Shown one piece after another: positions 5,363 to 13,307 of a stretch of 13,635 bases of DNA (the stretch's first letter is position 1; every line of letters starts with the position of its first letter). The stretch spans positions 1-13,635 of the forward strand of contig JAFQVU010000092.1 of assembly GCA_017407885.1 (NCBI GenBank), written 5' to 3'. A model generated the notes under the pieces. That model did not search any database. It was given only the letters and a program-made list of their open reading frames with translations, and was not told where the DNA came from. Made by a program: the position numbers and the translations under genes. This DNA comes from Clostridia bacterium (GTDB lineage: Bacteria; Bacillota_A; Clostridia; Oscillospirales; CAG-272).

Positions 5363-7162
5363 ATGGGAGCACAACTTACAAACAATGATAAACGTACCTG
5401 CTATGTTGCAGAATTGTCCGCAAAGGATATCGGCAAGCAGGTCTGCCTTATGGGATGGGTACAGCGTCAGCGTGACCTTGGCGGTCTTATCTTCGTTGAC
5501 CTGCGTGACCGCTCCGGAATTATTCAGTTAGCATTTGATGACAACACCGACAGAGCGGTGTTTGATACTGCGTTTACCCTGCGCTCGGAATTTTCGATCT
5601 TGGCAAAGGGTACAGTCCGTGCGCGCGGTGAGGGCGCGATAAATAAGAATATTCCCACCGGCGAGATCGAGGTTGCGGTTGATGAATTAAAGATATTCTC
5701 CACCGCGCAGACTCCGCCCTTTGAGATCGTCGAGAACAGCGACGTTAAGCCGGAGCTTCGCCTGAAGCACCGTTATCTTGATCTTCGCCGTCCCGACCTT
5801 GCAAGCAATATAATCGCAAGAAGCAAGATAGCGAAGATCGTCCGTGACTACTACATGGAGAACGGTTTCCTCGAGATTGAGACTCCCTGCCTTATCAAGC
5901 CGACTCCCGAGGGCGCGCGTGACTATCTTGTGCCCAGCCGTGTACATCCCGGCAAGTTCTACGCTCTGCCGCAGTCCCCTCAGCTCTATAAGCAGCTTCT
6001 GATGCTTTCCGGATTTGACCGTTACATCCAGATCGCACGCTGCTTCCGTGACGAGGATCTTCGCGCTGACCGTCAGCCCGAATTCACCCAGATCGACCTC
6101 GAGATGTCCTACGTTACCGAGGACGATGTTATGGAGATGAACGAGAAGTTCATCGTGCGTCTGTGGAAGGAATTCCTCGGCGTTGACCTGCCCACTCCCT
6201 TCCTTCGAATGACCTATGCCGAGGCTATGGATCGTTTCGGCTCGGACAAGCCCGATATGCGTTTCGGATATGAGCTTCGCGATATTTCCGACGTGCTCGC
6301 AAACTGCGGATTCAAAGTGTTCGCTGATACCATCGCAAACGGTGGGTCTGTACGCGCTATCGTCATTGACGGCGAGGCGGCGAAATTCTCGCGCAAGGAG
6401 ATCGATTCGCTCACGAACTTCGTTAAATCCTACAGAGCAAAGGGACTTGCATGGTACAAGAATGTTAACGGCGAGGTTTCTTCGTCCTATGCGAAGTTCC
6501 TCACCGACGAAGAAAATGCGGCGGTGCTTAACAAGCTCGGCGCGGGTGAGAACGATATTATCTTCATCGTTGCCGACAAGAACAGCGTTGTTTACGATTC
6601 GCTCGGCGCACTCCGCTGTGAGATCGCAAAGAGACTCGGAATCACCAAGTCCGATGACTACAAGTTCCTGTGGGTTACCGAATTCCCGCTCCTCGAATAC
6701 GACGAGGACGACGGACGCTACTACGCAAAGCATCATCCCTTCACCATGCCGATGGCAGAGGATCTCGTATATGTTGACACCGATCCCGGTAAGATCCGCG
6801 CGAAGGCGTATGATATCGTGCTCAACGGTTACGAGCTTGGCGGCGGTTCGGTGCGTATTCACGATGCCCAGATACAATCGCAGATGTTCGATCTGCTCGG
6901 ACTTACCAAGGAAGAGGCGAACGAGAAGTTCGGCTTCTTACTCGACGCGTTCAAGTACGGCGTACCGCCGCACGCAGGTATGGCGTTCGGCTTCGACCGT
7001 CTGTGCATGCTTGCACTCGGACTCGACGATATCCGTGATGTTATCGCATTCCCCAAGGTGCAGAACGCTTCCGAGCTTATGACGGGCGCACCCGCGCTTC
7101 CCGACATGAAGGCACTCGGCGAGCTTTCGATTGCGGTTGTCAAGGAAGAAGCCGCAGAATAA
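5363..7162 (+). CDS. aspS: Aspartate--tRNA ligase (bacterial type)
   Basis: A 599-aa class II aminoacyl-tRNA synthetase that charges tRNA-Asp using ATP. The N-terminal OB-fold anticodon domain is seen at GWVQRQRDLGGLIFVDLRDRSG (31-52). Motif 2, FRDEDLRADRQPEFTQID, lies near residues 225-242. A GAD-type insertion domain at about 290-420 marks the bacterial form, and motif 3, AGMAFGFDRLCML, is near 535-547. Length is typical (~590 aa). Leu39 stands where, as I recall, non-discriminating AspRS enzymes that also charge tRNA-Asn carry His; this hints at a discriminating enzyme but is not proof. The start is the ATG at 5363 with AAAGGA before it. Strong use of GAC, CGT, AAG and CTT codons suggests high expression. 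It is preceded by a long structured leader and followed by a terminator at 7171. Confidence 0.98.
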   Translation: MGAQLTNNDKRTCYVAELSAKDIGKQVCLMGWVQRQRDLGGLIFVDLRDRSGIIQLAFDDNTDRAVFDTAFTLRSEFSILAKGTVRARGEGAINKNIPTGEIEVAVDELKIFSTAQTPPFEIVENSDVKPELRLKHRYLDLRRPDLASNIIARSKIAKIVRDYYMENGFLEIETPCLIKPTPEGARDYLVPSRVHPGKFYALPQSPQLYKQLLMLSGFDRYIQIARCFRDEDLRADRQPEFTQIDLEMSYVTEDDVMEMNEKFIVRLWKEFLGVDLPTPFLRMTYAEAMDRFGSDKPDMRFGYELRDISDVLANCGFKVFADTIANGGSVRAIVIDGEAAKFSRKEIDSLTNFVKSYRAKGLAWYKNVNGEVSSSYAKFLTDEENAAVLNKLGAGENDIIFIVADKNSVVYDSLGALRCEIAKRLGITKSDDYKFLWVTEFPLLEYDEDDGRYYAKHHPFTMPMAEDLVYVDTDPGKIRAKAYDIVLNGYELGGGSVRIHDAQIQSQMFDLLGLTKEEANEKFGFLLDAFKYGVPPHAGMAFGFDRLCMLALGLDDIRDVIAFPKVQNASELMTGAPALPDMKALGELSIAVVKEEAAE

Positions 7163-7170
7163 ACAAAATT

Positions 7171-7200
7171 AAAAGGACGAGGATTAATCCTCGTCCTTTT
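7171..7200. terminator. Bidirectional terminator between convergent aspS and the peptidase gene
   Basis: A perfect 30-bp palindrome: AAAAGGACGAGGATT (7171-7185) is followed by its exact reverse complement (7186-7200). It reads as a GC stem with T-run in both directions, ending aspS from the left and the three-gene minus-strand operon from the right (11 nt after the peptidase stop). Confidence 0.95.
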
Positions 7201-7211
7201 TGTATGCTGTT

Positions 7212-8891
7212 TTATTTGAGATAATCTACAGCGGTCTCGGCGATGCTCTTCAGAGCACCGTCCTCAAAGGGAACACCGATATCCGCAACCTCGCAGAGTC
7301 CGACAAAGGTCTTCTTGCCGCCCTCGCAGACGAACTTGTAGTAGCGCTCCCACGCATCTGCGTAATCTTTCTGCGACATACTCCAGAATTCGAGCGAGAC
7401 TGTCTGCGCAAGGCAGTAGTCGATGTAGTAGAAGGGATAATGGTAGATGTGGAGCTGTCTTTGCCAACCGCGTCCGCTGCCGTAGAACTCGACATCGCCG
7501 AACTGCATGTACGGACGGTACATAGCCTCGAGCTTCAGCCATTCCTCGTGACGCTGTGCAGGGGTAAGCTCGGGATTGTCGTACACGATATGCTGGAAGT
7601 GGTCAACCATACAGCCGTATGGGATGAAGATTAGCGCGGATTCGAGGTGCATATACTTCGCTCTGTCGGTGTCGTCACCGTAGAAGAGGTTAAGCCACTT
7701 CCACGCGAAAAATTCCATTGACATCGAGTGACACTCGCACGATTCCATCGTCGGCTGTGCGGTGTCCATGAACTCGAAATCACGTGTGGTATACGCCGCA
7801 AATGCGTGACCTGCTTCGTGTGTGAGCACGTCAACGTCGCCCGATGTGCCGTTGAAGTTCGAGAAGATGAACGGCGCCTTGTATTCGGGGAACTCGGTGC
7901 AGTAACCGCCGACCGCCTTGCCTTCCTTGGCAACGAGGTCGAGAAGCTCGTTGTCGTACATGAAATTGATAAATTCCGCAGTCTGGGGAGACATTTCCTC
8001 GTACATCTGCTTGCCTGCCGCCATGATGTCATCGGGCGTACCCATCGGCTTCGGATTGCCTTCCTTGAAGCTGAACGGATCATCGTAGATGCACATGGTC
8101 TCGGGGGTGAGTCCGATGCGCTCCGCCTGACGGCGCTTCAGTTCCTTTACGATCGGAACGAGGTCGGAAACGACCTGACGGCGGAAATTCGCAACCATTT
8201 CGGGATTGTAGCAGTTACGTGTGCGGCGCAGATACGCAAGCTCGGTAAAGTTCTTGAATCCGAGCTTCTTTGCGATGGCCGTGCGCACCTTAACAAGCTC
8301 GTCAAAAATGCGGTCAAGCTCCTCTGCGTGGGACATATAGAAGCCGCTCTCCGCCTTGTACGCCGCGTGGCGCACCTCGCGGTCGGGATTTTCCTTATAC
8401 GCACCGAGCTGTGAGATATTGAGTGTCTTGCCGTCAAACTCGATCTTCGCCGAAGCGATGAGCTTCTGATACTCGCTCACGAGCTTGTTTTCCATACCAA
8501 GCTCCTCGATTACCTCGGGAGAGAAGGTCTTGAGCGACATTTCAAGATTAATAAACATCAGCTCGCCGACTACCTTGGCAACCTCTGCGCGGAAGGGTGA
8601 ATTGTAGATCGCAAGTGCAAAATTCTGCGAGTGTGCCTGGAATGCGGGAAGATTTGTGTCGTAGAATTCCTTCTCCGCGGAGTAGTATTCATCGCGTGTG
8701 TCGATGGAGTTGCGTACATGAACGAGCGAGATCATGGTCTGCGCGTGAACGCTTAATTTCTCCTGCTCGCGTACTGCTTCGATAACGGTGTCCGCGTCTT
8801 TTGCATTCTGCACCTTTGCAGTCAGAGCATCAAGCTCCTTGCCGAGCGCTTCAAGATCAACGCGCTCATAGGGCATATCCTTGAATTTCAT
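7212..8891 (-). CDS. M3-family oligoendopeptidase (PepF-like)
   Basis: A 559-aa zinc metallopeptidase of the thimet oligopeptidase/PepF (M3) family, which trims short cytoplasmic peptides. The zinc site HEAGH lies at 358-362 (Glu359 catalytic), with the third ligand probably Glu383 or Glu386 in TMESCECHSMSMEFF. The largely helical N-terminal ~300 residues and YxxPFYYIDY-type C-terminal segments agree with the family; length fits the short M3 clade (~550-600 aa). No signal peptide is seen, so the protein is cytoplasmic. The start is the ATG at 8891, with GGAGGT at 8905-8900. It is the last gene of a leftward operon, 23 nt after the metallo-beta-lactamase-fold gene, and ends at the shared palindromic terminator. 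Confidence 0.93.
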   Translation of the reverse strand: MKFKDMPYERVDLEALGKELDALTAKVQNAKDADTVIEAVREQEKLSVHAQTMISLVHVRNSIDTRDEYYSAEKEFYDTNLPAFQAHSQNFALAIYNSPFRAEVAKVVGELMFINLEMSLKTFSPEVIEELGMENKLVSEYQKLIASAKIEFDGKTLNISQLGAYKENPDREVRHAAYKAESGFYMSHAEELDRIFDELVKVRTAIAKKLGFKNFTELAYLRRTRNCYNPEMVANFRRQVVSDLVPIVKELKRRQAERIGLTPETMCIYDDPFSFKEGNPKPMGTPDDIMAAGKQMYEEMSPQTAEFINFMYDNELLDLVAKEGKAVGGYCTEFPEYKAPFIFSNFNGTSGDVDVLTHEAGHAFAAYTTRDFEFMDTAQPTMESCECHSMSMEFFAWKWLNLFYGDDTDRAKYMHLESALIFIPYGCMVDHFQHIVYDNPELTPAQRHEEWLKLEAMYRPYMQFGDVEFYGSGRGWQRQLHIYHYPFYYIDYCLAQTVSLEFWSMSQKDYADAWERYYKFVCEGGKKTFVGLCEVADIGVPFEDGALKSIAETAVDYLK

Positions 8892-8914
8892 TGTGGGTTA
8901 CCTCCGTTTTTATA

Positions 8915-9784
8915 TTACAGCACGATTCTCTGCGTGCCGTCCTTGGTTACATAATGTGTCTTTGCGCCGAGAATATCCATCCACTTGCGTGTCAGCCCCG
9001 CGCCGTAGAGACGCAGACGCCGCATCCGCTTGAGCTTTTCGGTGTTCGAGATGTATTCGGGAATCTCTGATTCATTGTAGAGAAATTCGGGGCAGCACCA
9101 GATGCACGCCTCGGGCATTATCTCGGCATAGACCTCCATGCCGACATTCATGTGTCCGTGATGCGCCATCTGCACGATATCCGCCTTTAAAAGATGCCTT
9201 GATTCACGGAAGAGCATGTCTCCCCCCTCCGCGCCGAGGTCACCGAGGAAAAGCACCGTTTTGTTTGGTGTTATCAGCTTAAACACAAGCGAGGAGTCGT
9301 TGATAAAGTTTGAGTAGATACCCTCGTGGTAGGTGAAAATGAAGTCTATCTTCACTTCATCAATCATTATTGACTCGCCCTGGGAAACAATATGCGTCTT
9401 GTCCTTGATTTTCGGCAGAACCGCGTTCCACGCAGGGAGCATTTCGTTAAGATCGCGGCGGAAATAGTCGTAGTCGGGCACATTGCGGTTGTTTATAAGC
9501 TCGTCATACGGGGGAAAGTTATAATATATCGTATCTATATCGAAATCCCTTCCGCCGTTCTTTTCAAGCTCGTGGACCAGTCCCGAGATGTGATCCTCAT
9601 GCGCATGCGTCAGTATCCACGCCGAGATGTGACGGCCTCCGATACAGTCAACAAGGCTCGGGAAATCTTCCGTCCGCCCGCCGTCAATGACTATCACATT
9701 ATCCTCGCGCGTCACAATGACGATGCTCATCATATAAACGCTGGTTTCCTTGATGGCGTAGAGTACCGTTTCGGGATTCTTCAC
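8915..9784 (-). CDS. Metallo-beta-lactamase-fold hydrolase (ComEC C-terminal-like)
   Basis: A 289-aa soluble protein of the MBL fold. Metal-binding residues are visible: THAHEDH (59-65; His60, His62, Asp64, His65), FLGDLG near residue 180 and AHHGH near 208. The THAHxDH/GD/AHHG order resembles the hydrolase domain of ComEC/Rec2-type proteins, here standing alone without membrane segments or signal peptide. The substrate is unknown; relatives act on nucleic acids, phosphoesters or lactones. It starts with GTG at 9784, one nucleotide after the TGA of the upstream hydratase gene, with an AGGA inside that gene's end, so translation is probably coupled. The next gene follows after 23 nt. Function beyond metal-dependent hydrolysis cannot be assigned. 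Confidence 0.85.
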   Translation of the reverse strand: MKNPETVLYAIKETSVYMMSIVIVTREDNVIVIDGGRTEDFPSLVDCIGGRHISAWILTHAHEDHISGLVHELEKNGGRDFDIDTIYYNFPPYDELINNRNVPDYDYFRRDLNEMLPAWNAVLPKIKDKTHIVSQGESIMIDEVKIDFIFTYHEGIYSNFINDSSLVFKLITPNKTVLFLGDLGAEGGDMLFRESRHLLKADIVQMAHHGHMNVGMEVYAEIMPEACIWCCPEFLYNESEIPEYISNTEKLKRMRRLRLYGAGLTRKWMDILGAKTHYVTKDGTQRIVL

Positions 9785-9785
9785 G

Positions 9786-12077
9786 TCAGTTTCCTGCCTT
9801 GTAGTAGTTGATAAGGCATCCGCAGAGTATGATTGTGCGCTCGTCGTCTGTCAGCTCGCCCATTTTAAGAGTGATCGGCTTAACACTGCCGTCAGCCTTG
9901 ATGATGTAAGCCTCAAACTCGTACTTCGCCGCTTCGACGACAGCGCGTACCCCCGGTACGTAAATGTGGTCGCCGACAGCGAAATCGTCTGCATTATCGA
10001 AGAGGAACGGGAGCATACCCCAGTTGATGAGGTTGGAGCGGTAACGCTTGGTAGCGTACTCAATGGCGATGTTAGCCCAGCCGCCGAGTACCTTCTGACA
10101 GGATGCCGCCTGCTCACGTGCCGAGCCGTCACCCGGCTTGTTTGCGTAAACGACGCTTCCGATGCCGACATTCTTCGCATCGACAGTCGGCTTTATCTCG
10201 CGGATTTTAGCAAATACGTCCGCAAGCTCGCCCGATGCGGTGTCCTCGCCAGCCTCGCGTGCCTTCTCAAACTTCTGCACTTCCTTCGCTCTGCCGACAT
10301 ATGCCGGATCTTTACGGGAGAGGGCGAATTCGGAGAGTTTCAGCGGATTTGAACGGTAGGACGAGGTCTCGCCCGAGGGGATAAGCTCGTCGGTGGTGGT
10401 TACGGGGTCGGTGATGACCGATGCCACGCGGAGAAGCAGATCCTCGGTCAGCGCCGGTATTACGGGCCAGTCTGCGATGTTCGGGCCTATCTTGAGTTCA
10501 GCCGCAGTGTCAGCTTTGCCGAAGCCGCGGTATACGCGGTGGTCATATACAGTCGAATCGAACTTGTAGTTCGGGGTTGTGTAATCAACATCTATCTCGG
10601 TCGCGGGGGTGAGGATACCGCCGTTTCTCGCGGTTGCGGCGATGGAGCGTGCGTCCATGAGCGCAACTGCCGCAATCTGACCGTTACCCGGCTTTGAGCC
10701 TTCGCGGTTCGGGAAGTTTCTTGTGGAGTGACGGATAGAAAGACCGCCGTTTGCAGGTACATCGCCCGCGCCGAAGCAGGGACCGCAGAACGCAGTACGC
10801 AGAGTTACACCTGCTTCCATCAGCTTTGCCGCCGCGCCGTTGCGTACAAGCTCGATGTACGCCGGCTGGCTTGCCGGGTATGCGGAAAGATTGAACGCAC
10901 CGCAGCCGGTGGAATGACCTGCGAGGATATCAGCCGCCGCAACGAGGTTATCAAATGTACCGCCGGCACAGCCTGCGATAACACCCTGATCGACCTTGAT
11001 GCCGTCTTTGGTGATCTTGTCTGTCAGCGAGAGCTTGATGTTCGGGTTGTCAAGCTGCTCGGAAACGCTCAGCTCACATTCACGGAGAATGTCCTGCGCG
11101 TTGTCAATAAGGTTACGGACGGTGTATGTGTTCGACGGATGGAAGGGAAGAGCGATCATCGGCTCAACGCGCGAAAGATCGACCTTTACAACTCCGTCGT
11201 AGTAAGCGATATCGGCAGGTGCCAACTTCTTGTAAGCATCGGATCTGCCGTGGAGATCGAAGTAACGCTTGGTCTCGTCATCTGTTACCCAGATAGACGA
11301 GAGGCAGGTGGTCTCGGTAGTCATAACGTCGATGCCGTTGCGGAATTCGATCGGAAGGTTCGCGATGCCGTCGCCGACAAATTCGAGCACCTTGTTTTTA
11401 ACAAAACCGTTCTTAAATACCGCGCCGATAATAGCGAGCGCAACGTCCTGCGGACCAACGCCTACTTTCGGCTTACCTGTCATATGTACGGCGATAACGT
11501 CGGGACGTTTGATATCGTAGGTACGGCAGAGGAGCTGTTTTACAAGCTCGGGACCGCCTTCACCGATAGCCATTGTACCGAGTGCACCGTAGCGTGTGTG
11601 GCTGTCAGAGCCGAGGATCATACGTCCGCAGCCGCTCATCATCTCGCGCATATACGAGTGGATAACCGCGATGTGGGCAGGGACGTAGATTCCGCCGTAT
11701 TTCTGCGCGGCAGACAGACCGAACACGTGGTCATCCTCGTTGATAGTACCGCCGACAGCGCAAAGGCTGTTGTGACAGTTTGTGAGCACGTAGGGGATCG
11801 GGAATTTTTCAAGACCGCTTGCACGAGCAGTCTGAATGATACCGACATATGTTATATCATGCGATGCCATAGCATCGAATTTGATTTTCAGCTCGTCTTT
11901 ACTTTCCGAGGTGTTGTGTGCGGTGAGAATACCGTACGCTATAGTGTTTTTCTTGGCATCTTCCTTTGAGATACCGTTCTTGCCGAGCGCTTTGAGCTGT
12001 GCCGCAGCATCGGCACCGTCCTCGATGATCGTATTTGAATCTATGAGGTAAGCGCCGCCGTGTATGAGTTCTACCAT
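9786..12077 (-). CDS. Aconitase-superfamily hydratase
   Basis: A 763-aa [4Fe-4S] hydro-lyase of the aconitase/isopropylmalate isomerase superfamily, with catalytic domains 1-3 followed by a swivel domain (~500-763). Seen: VIHSY (138-142), [10 protein letters not shown] (158-167), a cluster Cys370 in [13 protein letters not shown], Cys431 and Cys434 in [14 protein letters not shown] (451-458) with two substrate-binding arginines, and [10 protein letters not shown] (649-658) with Ser652 and Arg654 equivalent to the catalytic serine/arginine of aconitase. The usual GSCTN around the first Cys is altered to GCAGG. Length and layout recall the YbhJ-type uncharacterised hydratases rather than the ~640-aa citrate-cycle aconitase of many clostridia; this is from memory. 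The start is the ATG at 12077 with GGAGGA at 12090-12085. First gene of a three-gene operon. Substrate (citrate, homocitrate or other) is not determined. Confidence 0.88.
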   Translation of the reverse strand: MVELIHGGAYLIDSNTIIEDGADAAAQLKALGKNGISKEDAKKNTIAYGILTAHNTSESKDELKIKFDAMASHDITYVGIIQTARASGLEKFPIPYVLTNCHNSLCAVGGTINEDDHVFGLSAAQKYGGIYVPAHIAVIHSYMREMMSGCGRMILGSDSHTRYGALGTMAIGEGGPELVKQLLCRTYDIKRPDVIAVHMTGKPKVGVGPQDVALAIIGAVFKNGFVKNKVLEFVGDGIANLPIEFRNGIDVMTTETTCLSSIWVTDDETKRYFDLHGRSDAYKKLAPADIAYYDGVVKVDLSRVEPMIALPFHPSNTYTVRNLIDNAQDILRECELSVSEQLDNPNIKLSLTDKITKDGIKVDQGVIAGCAGGTFDNLVAAADILAGHSTGCGAFNLSAYPASQPAYIELVRNGAAAKLMEAGVTLRTAFCGPCFGAGDVPANGGLSIRHSTRNFPNREGSKPGNGQIAAVALMDARSIAATARNGGILTPATEIDVDYTTPNYKFDSTVYDHRVYRGFGKADTAAELKIGPNIADWPVIPALTEDLLLRVASVITDPVTTTDELIPSGETSSYRSNPLKLSEFALSRKDPAYVGRAKEVQKFEKAREAGEDTASGELADVFAKIREIKPTVDAKNVGIGSVVYANKPGDGSAREQAASCQKVLGGWANIAIEYATKRYRSNLINWGMLPFLFDNADDFAVGDHIYVPGVRAVVEAAKYEFEAYIIKADGSVKPITLKMGELTDDERTIILCGCLINYYKAGN

Positions 12078-12119
12078 TTTTGTGTCCTCCGAGTGTATTA
12101 TAAATCTTCTTACCTTATT

Positions 12120-12148
12120 ATGATATCACGAATTTATGAATATTTCAA
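12120..12148 (-). promoter_or_regulatory. Sigma-A-type promoter of the hydratase operon
   Basis: On the minus strand, TTGAAA (12148-12143) and TATCAT (12125-12120), each 5 of 6 to consensus, are separated by 17 bp. The predicted start near 12113 leaves a ~35-nt leader before the ATG at 12077. A TATAAT at 12102-12097 lacks a -35 and would start inside the ribosome site, so it is not preferred. Confidence 0.65.
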
Positions 12149-12170
12149 TATATTAGCAAGATTTTGTGCC

Positions 12171-12225
12171 GCAAATCCGCTTTTATATAGCGGTAATTTG
12201 CATGAAAATTTGATTATAGTCAAAT
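12171..12225. other. Two inverted repeats between the divergent hydratase and smpB promoters
   Basis: The first repeat pairs GCAAATCCGCT (12171-12181) with AGCGG (12189-12193) and ATTTGC (12196-12201), an 11-bp stem with a 2-nt bulge. The second is ATTTGA (12208-12213)-N6-TCAAAT (12220-12225), an operator-like 18-bp dyad. Both sit in the ~95-bp gap between the -35 boxes of the two divergent promoters. The regulator, if any, is unknown. The rest of the gene-free stretch 12078-12428 holds the promoters and the hairpin element listed separately. Confidence 0.45.
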
Positions 12226-12242
12226 AATCTTACATACAGTTC

Positions 12243-12271
12243 TTGATTTGTTTATAAATCTGTGGTATAAT
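12243..12271 (+). promoter_or_regulatory. Upstream smpB promoter (P1)
   Basis: TTGATT (12243-12248) and TATAAT (12266-12271) are separated by 17 bp, with an extended TG at 12263-12264. A transcript would start near 12278, at the base of the hairpin-rich element, about 150 nt before smpB. Confidence 0.78.
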
Positions 12272-12396
12272 ATGCACAGCACTCCCTGCTTCGCAGGTCT
12301 TTACGGCTTCGCCGTGCCGCGCTTTACGCGGTTGTGCTATTGTCGGCTTCGCAAAAATGCCATTGCAAGCAAGCATTTTTGTTTCATGGTATAATA
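12263..12396 (+). repeat. Hairpin-rich element flanked by 10-bp direct repeats, inside the smpB promoter
   Basis: TGGTATAATA occurs at 12263-12272 and again at 12387-12396; each copy contains a -10 box. Between them lie CCTGC-TTC-GCAGG (12285-12297), ACGGC-TTC-GCCGT (12303-12315), and CCGCG-CTTTA-CGCGG (12317-12331). All three can be closed by AGCAC (12278-12282)/GTGCT (12334-12338) into a cloverleaf-like shape. A further stem CAAAAATGC (12352-12360)/GCATTTTTG (12373-12381) follows. Compact GCTTCGC hairpins are typical of small interspersed palindromic repeats. No coding capacity is apparent. Insertion with target duplication is inferred, not shown. Confidence 0.55.
12387..12395 (+). promoter_or_regulatory. 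Extended -10 close to smpB (possible promoter P2)
   Basis: TGGTATAAT (12387-12395) is an extended -10 without a convincing -35 at 16-18 bp. It would start transcription near 12402, ~27 nt before the smpB ATG, bypassing the structured element. Confidence 0.45.
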
Positions 12397-12428
12397 ATAT
12401 TCACCTATCAGAGAAAGGACGTGATGAC

Positions 12429-12905
12429 ATGGCGGATAAAAGCGGAACAAAGCTTATCGCTCCAAATAAAAAAGCACGCCATGATTATTTCGTCATGGAG
12501 ACATACGAAGCAGGTATTGAGCTGTTTGGTACAGAGGTTAAATCCATACGCCGCGGACAGGTAAATCTCAAGGATTCGTACTGTTACGTGGACAAGGGAG
12601 AGCTGTTCGTGTCGGGTATGCACATAAGCCCATACGAGCAGGGCAACATCTTTAACAAGGATCCCATGAGGATACGCAAGCTCCTGATGCACAAGAAGGA
12701 GATAAACAAGCTGCTTGGCTTGGTAACGCAGCAGGGGTTGACGCTTGTACCGCTGTCGATGTACTTCCGCGGCTCTCGTGTGAAGATTGAGGTCGGTCTC
12801 TGCAAGGGTAAGAAGCTGTACGATAAGCGCGATTCCGAGGCGGCAAGGCAGTCTGGACGCGATATCGAGCGTGCAATGAAGTCGAAGAGTTACGATGGGT
12901 ATTAA
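12429..12905 (+). CDS. smpB: SsrA-binding protein SmpB
   Basis: A 158-aa RNA-binding protein that binds the tRNA-like end of tmRNA and places it in the A site of stalled ribosomes, starting trans-translation. Seen: the N-terminal KKARHDYFVMETYEAGIELFGTEVKSIR segment, with GTEVKS typical of the OB-type fold; PYEQGN near residue 69; and LTLVPLSMYFRGSRVKIEVGLCKGKKLYDKR, where GKKLYDKR is the family's tail signature. A basic C-terminal tail ends SKSYDGY. Length is typical (~155-160 aa). The start is the ATG at 12429, with AAAGGA at 12414-12419; an in-frame ATG at 12357 lies inside the hairpin element and lacks a ribosome site. It is followed within 60 nt by its partner RNA gene ssrA. Confidence 0.98.
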   Translation: MADKSGTKLIAPNKKARHDYFVMETYEAGIELFGTEVKSIRRGQVNLKDSYCYVDKGELFVSGMHISPYEQGNIFNKDPMRIRKLLMHKKEINKLLGLVTQQGLTLVPLSMYFRGSRVKIEVGLCKGKKLYDKRDSEAARQSGRDIERAMKSKSYDGY

Positions 12906-12962
12906 TTTTACGCGTCGTTCACTGTGACTTTCGTATAACCGCCGTTTTATCGGCGCCAATAT

Positions 12963-13307
12963 GGGGGCGTAAAGGTTTCGACGGGGATTTTGACATATAG
13001 TAAGCGGGTAGAGACGCCTGATCTCTTTAAAATTGGCAATCTTAAAATTAAACGCTAATACTGAATTAGCTGCTGCCTAAGTGCAGCTGTCCGCCGGTTG
13101 AGTACTGCGGCTTCCGCTCGGGCATCATTCAGCAGTGAACGTGAGCAGCCCTTTCGCACTTGACGCTGCCATGCACAAAAGTGCTACCTTGTCTTTGAGC
13201 CTGCCGTTTGGCGCTAAGACGAGGGAATTCTAAATAATCGGCTGCACCCGGAGAAGGCTATATCGATGAGTTTTCGGACAGGGGTTCGATTCCCCTCGCC
13301 TCCACCA
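12963..13307 (+). ncRNA. ssrA: Transfer-messenger RNA (tmRNA)
   Basis: A one-piece tmRNA of 345 nt. The 5' end GGGGGCG (12963-12969) pairs with CGCCTCC (13297-13303), followed by A13304 and encoded CCA (13305-13307). The 5' GTAAAGGTTTCGACGGGG and 3' GGGGTTCGATTCCCC T-arm are family hallmarks. The resume codon GCT (13054) begins the tag ANTELAAA and the TAA is at 13078-13080, in the loop of GCTGC/GCAGC (13072-13076/13083-13087), the usual helix 5 arrangement. It rescues stalled ribosomes together with SmpB. No strong own promoter is visible in the 57-nt gap; TATAAC at 12934-12939 lacks a -35, so co-transcription with smpB and processing is likely. Confidence 0.97.
13054..13080 (+). other. tmRNA proteolysis-tag reading frame (ANTELAAA)
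   Basis: Codons GCT AAT ACT GAA TTA GCT GCT GCC then TAA encode an 8-residue tag. The other two frames stop almost at once or give no Ala-rich end. The tag is short and ends LAAA instead of the common (A)LAA, so the last three residues are AAA. Confidence 0.8.

Noticed and set aside
5687..6877. Long open frame (396 codons) antisense to aspS
   Set aside because: It lies wholly inside aspS in the opposite frame. It results from aspS codon bias (few TAA/TAG/TGA complements) and has no ribosome site or family features.
7728..8414. 228-codon plus-strand frame antisense to the M3 peptidase
   Set aside because: It overlaps the zinc-peptidase coding region including HEAGH and has no independent support.
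10728..11969. Long open frame (413 codons) on the plus strand inside the hydratase gene
   Set aside because: It is a codon-bias shadow of the minus-strand hydratase, which has clear motifs; no promoter or recognisable domain was seen.
12357..12428. 24-residue N-terminal extension of SmpB
   Set aside because: It would be coded by the hairpin element and has no ribosome site; the ATG at 12429 gives the normal SmpB length with a good site.
12940..12955. Terminator between smpB and ssrA (CGCCG-TTTTAT-CGGCG)
   Set aside because: It has a 5-bp stem with no T-tract after it; it may be a local hairpin in the smpB-ssrA transcript.
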